Below, one piece after another: positions 43,536-51,576 of a stretch of DNA of 60,387 bases. A program made the translations under genes and the position numbers. The stretch's first letter is position 1. Each line of letters begins with the position of its first letter. The stretch spans positions 1-60,387 of the forward strand of contig JAMPHT010000014.1 in assembly GCA_023663285.1 (NCBI GenBank), written 5' to 3'. The DNA is from Bacillota bacterium. GTDB lineage: Bacteria; Bacillota; Clostridia; Lachnospirales; Lachnospiraceae. Under the pieces are notes generated by a model. That model was given only the letters and a program-made list of their open reading frames with translations, had not been told where the DNA came from and did no database searches.

Positions 43536-45156
43536 CCAACTCCCCTTCTCTTCCGATCTCCCTGTATCCCGCATCCATGCACATTCTGTCGATAGTGCCG
43601 CCGGACAGCGTGGCAAGATACCTGCTTTCCAGCCGGTCAAAGTTCTCAATGATATATTCCCTCATACAGCAGCTGATCCCGAAGCCCTCCGGCAGACCGT
43701 ACAGAAACTGCCAGCTTGTAAATGCAAGGCTCCCGTCAGGTGTCTCGTCCTGAAATACCCAGATAACGGAATTATCATAATTCGGAACCCCGGACTCCCG
43801 CTCCAGCTCCAGCCTTCCGTCAAAGATCTCTTCCCATTCCGTAAGCAGCTCCACCTTTTCCTCCTGACGGTATGGGATCTCATAATACAGCGGATCCGAC
43901 GCCATATAGATATAAAAGTAAGCAAAGGTCACACCCACCAGCACCGCCTTCTTAAAAAACCGTGTATCCATAAGCGCAATGGCAAAGATTCCCGCCGTCA
44001 TAAAGGTCAGCAGATGCCTGCTGCCCTCTTCCAGCTTGTACATCAGAAGCAGCGCAAAAAACATGGCCACAAAGCTGAAGGCCAGATGCAGCTGTATCAC
44101 CAGACGGTTATACAGCCTGCGCCTCGCCGCCACATTGTCCTCGTCCCGCACAACACTGTCCTCGGAGGCCCTGCCCAGGGTCCTGAATCTTCTATAGTCC
44201 AGAAAGCTCTGGCCTGCCAGGATGCACAATATCACCACGTAGCCGCAGGAATAAGCTCCCATGGGCAGTCCTGTGCGAATGCCCCTGACCATGCCCTCCA
44301 GAAAGCTCTTTCCCATATAATGCAGCTTGGTGATACAAAACCGGATGCCTCCGAAAATACCCTGCTCGAAAAAGGCTTCTATCCAATCCGTGAAAAAGAG
44401 AGGCGCAAAATACGCCGCGCCCAGATAATGATTGATACAGGCATAAAGCGCCAGAGTCCCCCCTATCACCGCAGCCGACCCAAAAGCTCCCTTCCAGCCC
44501 TGTCTCCTGATAAGCAGATAAGAGGGCAGCAGCAGAAACAGCAGCAGATAAGGACGCATCAGCGTCATGACCGCTCCCATGATAAACAGCAGCACCAGCT
44601 TACAGGTCCTCCTTCGGTCCAGATAATTAACTGCCAGCCCCAGAAAAAGGATCACCATATCAAAGCAGAGAACCTCCGCCATACCGGAAAGCATATACCT
44701 TGTAAACGGAGTGTACAGGGAAAACAGCAGCGCAAGGACCCCCAGCTGCTTCCAGGCAGGCTTTACCAGCCAGACAAACGCAAAGCAGACCAGGGAAGTC
44801 AGCACGATATTGCAGACAACAGGGGACCACAGCTGCCACCCGAACAGCAGCCCCCATAGCACCCAGGGAAATACCAGGACCGGGCTCCAGGCCGCAAAGG
44901 AGAGCTTCAGCGCATGACTCTCGTTAAAGCCGAAATAACCCTGAGGGTATCCGTAATGCAGGATCCCCTCCACCTGCTTGTAATAAAACAGTTCGTCGTT
45001 CCACGCGCTGTTCGGCAGCCAGACGCTGCTGATCGTCTCACCATCCAGCGCACACCGCACAAAACAACACAGCACCGGAAGCAGCGCCAGAAGCACCGCC
45101 TGGGTGAATGTCATATACCTTTTATCCTGCTGCCACCAGGGCTTAAATCTCTTCAT
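43513..45156 (-). CDS. Polytopic membrane protein, GT-C-like
   Basis: This 547-residue protein has about eleven membrane segments. The first outer loop has LPNSAWNDELFYYKQ, an acidic motif in the place where GT-C enzymes bind the lipid donor and metal. The last 120 residues are soluble. It follows a GtrB-type enzyme by overlap, so the pair probably forms a second decoration module that uses a polyprenyl-phosphate sugar. Start could be TTG at 45159 or ATG at 45156; GGGAGAAG serves either. Acceptor unknown. Confidence 0.75.
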   Translation of the reverse strand: MKRFKPWWQQDKRYMTFTQAVLLALLPVLCCFVRCALDGETISSVWLPNSAWNDELFYYKQVEGILHYGYPQGYFGFNESHALKLSFAAWSPVLVFPWVLWGLLFGWQLWSPVVCNIVLTSLVCFAFVWLVKPAWKQLGVLALLFSLYTPFTRYMLSGMAEVLCFDMVILFLGLAVNYLDRRRTCKLVLLFIMGAVMTLMRPYLLLFLLLPSYLLIRRQGWKGAFGSAAVIGGTLALYACINHYLGAAYFAPLFFTDWIEAFFEQGIFGGIRFCITKLHYMGKSFLEGMVRGIRTGLPMGAYSCGYVVILCILAGQSFLDYRRFRTLGRASEDSVVRDEDNVAARRRLYNRLVIQLHLAFSFVAMFFALLLMYKLEEGSRHLLTFMTAGIFAIALMDTRFFKKAVLVGVTFAYFYIYMASDPLYYEIPYRQEEKVELLTEWEEIFDGRLELERESGVPNYDNSVIWVFQDETPDGSLAFTSWQFLYGLPEGFGISCCMREYIIENFDRLESRYLATLSGGTIDRMCMDAGYREIGREGELVIYKLRQ

Positions 45157-46087
45157 CAAAATTGATCTTCTCCCGAATCACATATTGAGGCGAATTGTTC
45201 AGGCTGATGTAAATACGCCCGATGTACTCGCCAATCAGCCCCAGCATCAGCATGATCATTCCGCCGAAAAACACCAGGGCAGCCATTGTGGAGCTGAATC
45301 CCATCGGCACATCCGGATTCAGCAGCCGCTTTACTATCGTATAGACTCCGTACGCAAACCCGACTATGGCGCTGAAGGCTCCCAGCGCCGTGGCGATCCG
45401 CAGGGGCTTTACCGAGAATGCGGTAAACCCGTTGAACCAGAGCCCCACCAGCTTTTTCAAAGTGTACCCTGAAGAACCTTCCTCCCGCTCCCTGTGGTTG
45501 ACCGTCACATTGGTGATATTCTTTGTGGCGCGCAGCACAAGTCCGATCACATAAGGATATGAGTTCTCATACCGCACCATATCGTCCACCACAAACCGCT
45601 TCACTGCAAAATAACTGGAAATGTACAACCCTGCCGGTTTTCCCAGCATGATCCTGGTCATAAGCTCATTTACTTTACTCCCCAGATTGCGAAAGGGGGA
45701 ATGCCGCTTGTGCTCATATCGGGCATAGACTGCATCATATCCCTCCTCCAGCTTGTCCAGAAGCTTATCCGCCTCCTCCGCCGGCGTCTGCCCGTCGTCG
45801 TCTAAGCAGATCACATAATCCCCGTCAGAATGCCGCAGTCCCGCCATCAGCGCAGAATGCTGCCCGAAATTCCGTGAAAAGGAAATGCCCCTGATATTGC
45901 TGTTTTCTTCACACAATTTTCGGATCGTCCCCAGCGTATCGTCCGGCGAGCAATCATTCACCAGAAAAATATCATACTCATATTTTCCCAGACTGTCCAT
46001 TTTTTCCTTTATTTCCGCCACTACCCGTGGAAGCGTATGCTCCGAGCGGTAGCAGGGAATCACAAAACTGACTTTCTTCACCTTCAT
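45143..46087 (-). CDS. DPM/GtrB-type polyprenyl-phosphate glycosyltransferase
   Basis: The protein has 314 residues. GT-A motifs are VSFVIPCYRSEHTLP, LVNDCSPDDT, SFSRNFGQHSALMAG and the metal-binding ICLDDDGQTP. Two membrane segments lie near 230-255 and 265-290, as in GtrB and ArnC. The end of the gene overlaps the start of the GT-C gene. GGAGGAAGGTTGG precedes the ATG. It likely loads undecaprenyl phosphate with one sugar for transfer by its neighbour. It is separated from pseH by a 328-base hairpin-rich gap. Confidence 0.9.
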   Translation of the reverse strand: MKVKKVSFVIPCYRSEHTLPRVVAEIKEKMDSLGKYEYDIFLVNDCSPDDTLGTIRKLCEENSNIRGISFSRNFGQHSALMAGLRHSDGDYVICLDDDGQTPAEEADKLLDKLEEGYDAVYARYEHKRHSPFRNLGSKVNELMTRIMLGKPAGLYISSYFAVKRFVVDDMVRYENSYPYVIGLVLRATKNITNVTVNHREREEGSSGYTLKKLVGLWFNGFTAFSVKPLRIATALGAFSAIVGFAYGVYTIVKRLLNPDVPMGFSSTMAALVFFGGMIMLMLGLIGEYIGRIYISLNNSPQYVIREKINFDEEI

Positions 46088-46415
46088 CCAACCTTCCTCC
46101 ACAGGGAAAATCAACAACCTCGCGGCATTCGACAAATGTCCGCCGCGCAGCCGCCTGGCTTATTGCACACGGGAATCACGCATGAAAAGAATCATACGCG
46201 AATAAAAATGCGCCTGTTACAAACTCACGCAAGGGAAGAATCGCGCGGGAAAAATTGCGCTTGCGCAAAATCACCCAGGGGAAGAATCGCTTCCCTTGCG
46301 ATTCTTCGGCAAACCGCCGCCAAACCGGAAGAATCCGCAATCGGATTCTTCCCGGAATGACTTAGATTTTCTTAGGTTGGGTCCAAAGAGGTGGGCACAC
46401 CCCCTCTTTCCAACC
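46088..46415. other. Hairpin-rich intergenic region
   Basis: This gap between pseH and the GtrB-type gene has no credible gene. It holds three stem-loops in a row: GAAGAATCGC with GCGATTCTTC (46281-46307), GGAAGAATCCG with CGGATTCTTCC (46327-46352), and the long stem at 46364-46426. The GAAGAATC(C)GC motif is repeated four times in this region. They may regulate how much of the transcript continues into the downstream GtrB/GT-C pair. Confidence 0.65.
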
Positions 46416-46426
46416 TTAGAAAATCT
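46364..46426 (-). terminator. Long stem-loop overlapping the pseH stop
   Basis: AGATTTTCTTAGGTTGG pairs with CCAACCTTAGAAAATCT with one mismatch, and AAAGAGG pairs with CCTCTTT inside. The stem includes the final KIF codons and stop of pseH, as in wzt at 16726. There is no T-tract. Confidence 0.5.
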
Positions 46427-46442
46427 TCATTCCGTTCACACT
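46415..46442. repeat. 28-nt repeat at the pseH 3' end
   Basis: Identical over 28 bases to 37757-37784 at the end of the HAD gene. Confidence 0.75.
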
Positions 46443-46952
46443 GGCCATCCACACAATATCCCTATATTCTCCATCTATGCAGACGTCATCCTTCAACAGC
46501 CCTTCCCGTACAAATCCCGCCTTCTCATAGCTGCGGATCGCCTGGATATTCTCCGCAAATGCCCGCAGATAAACTCTGTGCAGTCCTTCCTCTTCAAAGC
46601 AGTACCGCAGCATCAGCCTGGCCGCCGCAGTGCCCACGCCCCGCCCTCTGGCGGAGGCTTCCCCGATGAAGATACCATACTCCGCCTTGCCATGCTGCCG
46701 GTCAATGTCCCTGATGTACACGGAGCCCAGGGGCCTGTCCTCTGACAGGCTGCAGATGATCATCTGCACCACCTTCCCCGTTTCCACCATCGTCCTGACC
46801 CAAGTCTCATGCCCCTCTCTGGTAAAGGGCGTCTGATAAATAAAATTTTTTCGCACCGAATCGCTGTTTCGCCACGCCACGATCAGATCCGTGTCAGCAT
46901 CCGTCATAAGCCGCAGATAGATCCCCGCATCCTCATCCCTGTATTCCTTCAT
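46416..46952 (-). CDS. pseH: PseH-like GNAT acetyltransferase
   Basis: PseH N-acetylates the 4-amino sugar made by PseC. This GNAT-fold protein has 178 residues. It begins with IYLRLMTDADTDLIVAWRN, typical of the RimJ/PseH-like group, and has the acetyl-CoA loop EASARGRGVGTAAARLML and the FAENIQAIRSYEKAGF motif. Its place in the pseC operon makes PseH the natural call; a ribosomal-protein-type acetyltransferase would be less likely here. It overlaps the upstream GT2 gene by 20 bases. Confidence 0.85.
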   Translation of the reverse strand: MKEYRDEDAGIYLRLMTDADTDLIVAWRNSDSVRKNFIYQTPFTREGHETWVRTMVETGKVVQMIICSLSEDRPLGSVYIRDIDRQHGKAEYGIFIGEASARGRGVGTAAARLMLRYCFEEEGLHRVYLRAFAENIQAIRSYEKAGFVREGLLKDDVCIDGEYRDIVWMASVNGMKIF

Positions 46953-47886
46953 TTTCAGTCCTGTCCTTTTCCCCGCTGATCCTGTTCAGCCTGTACTCAA
47001 AATCCCTTCTGTCCTTTGCCGCCATATTGTCAAGGATCATTCCCGCAAAAAAAGCCTGTATCCCGGCAAGCGCCATGAATCCGCAGACGATCAGCGTAGG
47101 GAATCTGGGCACCTGGCCCGTGCTGAGATACTCCCCGACGATCGGGATCATCAGTGTCAACGCTATCAGAAACAACAGCAGACAGATCATGCCGAAGAAG
47201 CGGAGCGGTTTATAATTTCTGTACAGCTGCACCATCTTGCGGATGACCTTCAGCCCGTCGCTGTAGGTATTCAGCTTGGAAACGCTGCCCTCCGGCCTGT
47301 CCCGATATTCCACCACCACGTTTTCTATCTGCATATGATAATTGACCGCATGTATGGTCATTTCCGTCTCGATTTCAAAGCCCTTGGAAAACACAGGAAA
47401 GGTCTTTACAAACTCATAGCTGAACGCCCTGTACCCCGTCATGATATCCTTGATATCCGTTCGGAACAGCTTGTTGATGCCAAAGCGCATCAGACTGTTT
47501 CCAAAATTGTGGAAAGGGCGCTTATTTTCGGTAAAATATGTGGATGAAAGCCTGTCGCCCACCACCATATCCGCATTATGCTCCAGCACCAGGTCCACCA
47601 TCCTGCGGGCACAGTCCATGGGATAGGTATCGTCGCCGTCCACCATAAGATAGCACTGCGCCTGGATCTCCCGGAACATCCTGCGTATCACGTTGCCCTT
47701 GCCCTGCTTATATTCATGTCGCACCACTGCCCCTGCCGCCTCCGCAAGCTCCACAGTCCTGTCAGTGGAGTTATTATCGTAGACGTAGACCCTGGCGTCC
47801 GGAAGGGCCTGCCGCACATCGGCCACCACCTTCGCTATGGTCTGTTCTTCATTATAGCAGGGAATCAAAACGGCAATCTTATCCAT
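46933..47886 (-). CDS. DPM-type GT2 with two C-terminal membrane segments
   Basis: The protein has 317 residues. KIAVLIPCYNEEQTIAKVV, VYVYDNNSTDRT, GKGNVIRRMFREI and MVDGDDTYP are clear GT2 motifs of the dolichyl-phosphate-sugar synthase type. Two membrane segments near 225-250 and 260-285 end the protein. It probably makes a polyprenyl-phosphate sugar. It lies between pseC and pseH, so it may act in the same glycan branch. AGGTG precedes the ATG. Confidence 0.88.
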   Translation of the reverse strand: MDKIAVLIPCYNEEQTIAKVVADVRQALPDARVYVYDNNSTDRTVELAEAAGAVVRHEYKQGKGNVIRRMFREIQAQCYLMVDGDDTYPMDCARRMVDLVLEHNADMVVGDRLSSTYFTENKRPFHNFGNSLMRFGINKLFRTDIKDIMTGYRAFSYEFVKTFPVFSKGFEIETEMTIHAVNYHMQIENVVVEYRDRPEGSVSKLNTYSDGLKVIRKMVQLYRNYKPLRFFGMICLLLFLIALTLMIPIVGEYLSTGQVPRFPTLIVCGFMALAGIQAFFAGMILDNMAAKDRRDFEYRLNRISGEKDRTENEGIQG

Positions 47887-47943
47887 TCTGCTGCACCTCG
47901 TTTTACCATAATTTACAACATTGCTGTATCTGTGATTTCTAAA

Positions 47944-49137
47944 TCACAGTCTATAATACTCCACGATTTTTTTCACCGCATGGATCACATCCTCCACATC
48001 CCCGTCGGTCAGAGAAGGGTAGAGGGGAATGCTCATCACTTCCTCATAATACTTCTCCGCGTTGGGACACAGCCCCTTTTGATAGCCCAGCTTCTCATAA
48101 TAGGAATGCCAATATACCGGAAGGTAATGGACCTGAGGACAGGTATTCTCCGCATAAAGGGCGTCAAAAAACTGCTTTCTGTCACAGCGCAGCTTCTCCG
48201 GCCGCAGCCGCAGGATATAGAGATGCCTGGTAGTATCCGATTCCGGGATCTCCCGCTGCACCACTATCTCCGGTATCGCTTCAAAGGCCCTGTCGTATTT
48301 TTCCACGATCTCCTTCCTGCGTGCAGAAAAGGCAGACAGCTTCTTAAGCTGGTTCCGCAGAAGCGCCGCCTGAAAATCCGTCATACGATAATTATATCCC
48401 AGCTCCACCTGTTCATTATACCACAATGCATCCGTAGGATGCACCATCTCCTCCTGTATCCGGGTGATGCCGTGGGTGCGCACCCGCATCAGCCGACGGT
48501 ACAGCCCCTCGTCGTTTGTGGTAATTGCGCCGCCCTCGCCGGCGGTGACCGTTTTGACAGGATGAAAGCTGAAGCAGGTCATATCCGCAATGCTGCCGAT
48601 GGGCTGCCCCTTATACTTGGTTCCAATGGCATGGGCCGCATCCTCTATCAGGATCAGCTCATGCTTCTCACAGATCGCCCGGAGGGCGTCATGCTCCACA
48701 GACTGCCCCGTAAAATCTACCGCCACGATTCCCTTTGTCCGGGAGGTTATCAGCTTCTCCACCGCCGCCGGGTCTATATTGTAGGTATCCGGCCTGATAT
48801 CCGCAAATACCGGCGTTGCGCCACAATACAGCACACAGTTTGCAGAAGCCGCAAAGGTGATGGAGCTGACGATCACCTCGTCTCCTTCGCCAAATCCGGC
48901 CGCCAGGGCCGCCAGATGGAGGGCTGCCGTTCCGTTTGCCACCACCACCGCGTATTTCGCACCGGTGACCTGGCAAAGCTCCCTCTCCAGCGCCTGAACC
49001 TGGGGACCGCAGGTGATCAGATCGCTTCCAAGCACCGCCGCCACCGCATCTATATCATCCTGCTCAATGCACTGTCTCCCATAATAGATCGGCTTCTCCC
49101 GCACCGGCATTCCGCCGAATATTGCCAGTTCCTCCAT
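47944..49137 (-). CDS. pseC: PseC: 4-keto-sugar aminotransferase of Pse pathway
   Basis: PseC puts an amino group on C4 of UDP-2-acetamido-2,6-dideoxy-L-arabino-hexos-4-ulose. The protein has 397 residues and is a PLP enzyme of the DegT family. Fit to PseC: IVSSITFAASANCVLYCGATPVF, VAVDFTGQ, the PLP lysine in SFHPVKTVTAGEGGA, GYNYRMTDFQAALL and VHYLPVYWHSYYEKLG. The start at 49137 uses AGGTTG. The first 53 codons and the promoter are duplicated beyond the nearby insertion sequence. It heads the operon pseC-GT2-pseH-GT2-GT-C. Confidence 0.92.
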   Translation of the reverse strand: MEELAIFGGMPVREKPIYYGRQCIEQDDIDAVAAVLGSDLITCGPQVQALERELCQVTGAKYAVVVANGTAALHLAALAAGFGEGDEVIVSSITFAASANCVLYCGATPVFADIRPDTYNIDPAAVEKLITSRTKGIVAVDFTGQSVEHDALRAICEKHELILIEDAAHAIGTKYKGQPIGSIADMTCFSFHPVKTVTAGEGGAITTNDEGLYRRLMRVRTHGITRIQEEMVHPTDALWYNEQVELGYNYRMTDFQAALLRNQLKKLSAFSARRKEIVEKYDRAFEAIPEIVVQREIPESDTTRHLYILRLRPEKLRCDRKQFFDALYAENTCPQVHYLPVYWHSYYEKLGYQKGLCPNAEKYYEEVMSIPLYPSLTDGDVEDVIHAVKKIVEYYRL

Positions 49138-49199
49138 ATGAATCAACCTGCCTTTCCCAAGCCCCACAAGCTTTGCGGCTTTTCTATCGCTATGATTGC

Positions 49200-49228
49200 A
49201 TTATACACATCTTATTTCCAAAAGTCTA
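49200..49228 (-). promoter_or_regulatory. pseC operon promoter
   Basis: TAGACT (49223-49228), 17 bases, and TGTG-TATAAT (49200-49205) on the minus strand. The same promoter is duplicated at 51639-51667. Confidence 0.7.
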
Positions 49229-49296
49229 CCGCTTCTTTTGCGAGCAGTCCGCTGTTCATATCGGCGATAGTTTAGCCATGATATACCACAATCCTA

Positions 49297-49324
49297 TTGA
49301 CTTGTCTTTTCAAGATGATATAAT
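49297..49324 (+). promoter_or_regulatory. Duplicated plus-strand promoter, left copy
   Basis: TTGACT and TATAAT 16 bases apart, ending exactly at the IS boundary. Its original downstream gene is now beyond the IS; this copy points into the element, antisense to the transposase. Confidence 0.6.
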
Positions 49325-49352
49325 CCCGTTTTCAACACTTAAAATAATTAAT

Positions 49353-49392
49353 AAAGCCGGAACTCCCCACAGAATAAGGAAATTCCGGCTTT
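49353..49392 (-). terminator. Hairpin after the transposase gene
   Basis: AAAGCCGGAA pairs with TTCCGGCTTT. On the minus strand it is followed by ATTAATTATTTT, so it can end the transposase transcript before pseC. Confidence 0.65.
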
Positions 49393-49422
49393 TGCCATAC
49401 TTAAAAATGTTGTATATTTCGA

Positions 49423-51282
49423 CTACTTCAAAATTTTTTTAATGATGCTGTTTAAATCCTTTGGCCGATAGTGACATCTGTCTAGGGGGAGCATAGTCAG
49501 CTGTGTCAAGGCGCCGAGGGCTTTGCTTCCTTTGTAAAGAGCCATATAATCCATATCATGCACATTCGCGACATTCATGTTCTTCAAGGTTGTTATCAGG
49601 GCACCTGGCGTGATATGTGTTCCCTGGGTATCAAGCTTCGTTTCCAGAAGCCGATACACCAGCAGTGCGGTATAGCAGATCAGGAAATGCGCCTTGATCC
49701 GCTCCGGCAGCCTGTGGTTTACAGGACGTCCGTCAAAATTTGTCTTCATGATCCGAAAGCAGTCCTCGATCTGATACCTTTTTCGTGATACCGCAAGGAC
49801 ATCTTTGGCTGGATCCGCAAGATTTGTGGCAACAGCATAGTATCCATCATATTTTTCTTCCTCTGCGATTGTATTTTCATCAAGAATGTATTCCACAACA
49901 GGTTTTTCACCGGATTTTGTTTTTGTAATCCGCTTCATGAAGCGCTTTATATCGTTCGGGCCTTTTTTGATCTCATCCGGATCTTTTCGGGAAAGCAGTT
50001 TTTTTGCCCGTTCGATCTGCCGGTTTCTGACAGTCCGCTGGTATTCCATCATTTTTCTGGAAAACGTGATGATGACACGTTGTTTCAGGACTCCTTTCGC
50101 TTTCCTTTGTACAGTGCGCCCGTTTTTCAGGGTCACATCCTCGTAAAGCCCCAGGTCAAGCGCTTTGTCAGCCTGGATGACCTTGTAGGCGAAGTCCTGG
50201 TAAAGTCCAAGGTTATCCGGGTTATGCCGGTCAAACTCTTTCATGTCTTTGATCGTAACGGGGGTGTCGTCGGAAAGAAGCTTATAATCATAGTCATTAA
50301 AGACGGCTTCTTTCAATGTATCGCTTAGTTTTTTGATGGATTGTGTGACAATGAAAGCCCTGCCGCCCATGCTGTTGAACTTTCTGATGTTATAGGAACC
50401 AAGTCCTGCATCAGCACAGTAGATAAATTTTGCATCCGGGATCATTTTTAACACTTCTTCCTCCAGAGGGATAGCTGTCAGCTGCTCACTTTTATTTCCG
50501 GGATGCAGGCACATGGTGATGGGGATCCCCCTGCTGTCCATGAACAGTCCCATCTCCACGATGGGATTGGGGCGGTGTTCTTTGCTGGTACCGTACTGGC
50601 GCAGCCCGGTCATGACTTCTCCCGTGACATCGTCCACGATCTCGTCGTCCGCTTGTTCACATTCAAAGTAGAAGTTCGTGCAGTCATAATAAAGCACGGA
50701 GGGGTCCCTCTTAACGATAGTGTCACTCTGCTGGTAGAGCCATGCCAGATAATCATCGTAATGTTCTTCCAAAAGATCCATAAAACGAAGGATATGCTGA
50801 TAGTCAAAGTCCGGTTTTTCGTAATAGGAATCCAGCTTGTAAAGCATTGTGTATTTGGAAAGCGGCTCCATGATCCTGGAATAAATAAGGAAACGGTGGA
50901 TGGTGTAACTGTCGAAGGTCATTTTTCTGCCGGCCGTCTTTTCCTTAAAAAAATCTTTGAGCCGGAGGCCGCTCATCAGGTTCTGCAGGAAAAAGTACCC
51001 TATGTTGAGGCTGGTGGAAGAGGAAGCAGAGTCATCCGTCCTTTCTACCCTCTCATTGTAATCAGTAGAAATGGAATGCTCCACTCTGCCGACACGGTAT
51101 TCCTCATTCATTTTCCGGATTTCTTCCTTGACATAGGCGAGGGGGTCATCTGTGATCTTGAGCAGTTCGGAGTGCTTCCCGAAGCGTTTGACGTTTCTGG
51201 TTGTAACCTTTTTGCCGTTGCGGATTCCCATCTGGGCATAATAGATAGGGTCTTTACTGTTTTTGTTATAAAAGAGTTTCAT
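49423..51282 (-). CDS. IS1634-family (IS4-group) transposase
   Basis: The protein has 619 residues, the usual size for IS1634. The N-terminus (KLFYNKNSKDPIYYAQMG) is followed by a DDE domain: first Asp in VLYYDCTNFYFE, second Asp in FIYCADAGLGSYN, and the C-terminal Y-x-x-E signature in RYQIEDCFRIMKTNF. It appears intact. The start at 51282 is chosen because GGCGGTGA precedes it and it follows a perfect promoter; the 29 upstream in-frame residues overlap that promoter. Confidence 0.93.
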   Translation of the reverse strand: MKLFYNKNSKDPIYYAQMGIRNGKKVTTRNVKRFGKHSELLKITDDPLAYVKEEIRKMNEEYRVGRVEHSISTDYNERVERTDDSASSSTSLNIGYFFLQNLMSGLRLKDFFKEKTAGRKMTFDSYTIHRFLIYSRIMEPLSKYTMLYKLDSYYEKPDFDYQHILRFMDLLEEHYDDYLAWLYQQSDTIVKRDPSVLYYDCTNFYFECEQADDEIVDDVTGEVMTGLRQYGTSKEHRPNPIVEMGLFMDSRGIPITMCLHPGNKSEQLTAIPLEEEVLKMIPDAKFIYCADAGLGSYNIRKFNSMGGRAFIVTQSIKKLSDTLKEAVFNDYDYKLLSDDTPVTIKDMKEFDRHNPDNLGLYQDFAYKVIQADKALDLGLYEDVTLKNGRTVQRKAKGVLKQRVIITFSRKMMEYQRTVRNRQIERAKKLLSRKDPDEIKKGPNDIKRFMKRITKTKSGEKPVVEYILDENTIAEEEKYDGYYAVATNLADPAKDVLAVSRKRYQIEDCFRIMKTNFDGRPVNHRLPERIKAHFLICYTALLVYRLLETKLDTQGTHITPGALITTLKNMNVANVHDMDYMALYKGSKALGALTQLTMLPLDRCHYRPKDLNSIIKKILK

Positions 51283-51313
51283 TTGTTCACCGCCGTAAAT
51301 GATATATATTACT

Positions 51314-51342
51314 ATTATACAACATATACAACACAGTGTCAA
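51314..51342 (-). promoter_or_regulatory. Consensus transposase promoter
   Basis: TTGACA (51337-51342), 17 bases, TATAAT (51314-51319): a perfect consensus on the minus strand inside the element. Confidence 0.85.
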
Positions 51343-51353
51343 GAAAAATTTGA

Positions 51354-51377
51354 CAAAAAAATGCCGCATTTCTGCGG
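51354..51377 (-). terminator. Entry terminator at the IS end
   Basis: On the minus strand CCGCA-GAAA-TGCGG is followed by CATTTTTTT. It lies upstream of the transposase promoter and would stop transcription entering from the duplicated pseC promoter. Confidence 0.75.
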
Positions 51378-51393
51378 TTCCTAAGGATTTTAT

Positions 51394-51576
51394 TCAGTTA
51401 TAAGTGTTGAAGACCCGCTCCCTCTCCAGCGCCTGAACCTGGGGACCGCAGGTGATCAGATCGCTTCCAAGCACCGCCGCCACCGCATCTATATCATCCT
51501 GCTCAATGCACTGTCTCCCATAATAGATCGGCTTCTCCCGCACCGGCATTCCGCCGAATATTGCCAGTTCCTCCAT
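51394..51576 (-). pseudogene. Truncated pseC copy (first 53 codons)
   Basis: The first 53 residues match PseC exactly (MEELAIFGG to QALERE), then the frame enters the IS end and stops after RVFNTYN. It has the pseC promoter and ribosome site but no catalytic part. It is a by-product of the target duplication. Confidence 0.92.

Larger units (their letters stand above)
48978..49324. repeat. Left direct repeat flanking the IS (347 bp)
   Basis: This segment is repeated at 51417-51736 on the other side of the element. It contains the first 53 codons of pseC, the pseC promoter and a plus-strand promoter. The copies look identical except for one block: here 31 bases after 49240 replace four bases in the right copy, a net 27-base difference. 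Confidence 0.92.
49325..51416 (-). mobile_element. IS1634-type insertion sequence (about 2.09 kb)
   Basis: The ends carry inverted repeats TTCAACACTTA (49331-49341) and its complement (51401-51411). It encodes one 619-residue transposase. The element lies between two long direct copies of the target. IS1634 and the related IS1549 are known for very long target duplications, which matches this structure. It is inserted upstream of pseC and next to a small secreted-protein gene. Confidence 0.9.

Noticed and set aside
47578-49275. 565-codon plus-strand frame opposite pseC and a GT2
   Set aside because: It is a shadow of two clear genes on the other strand.
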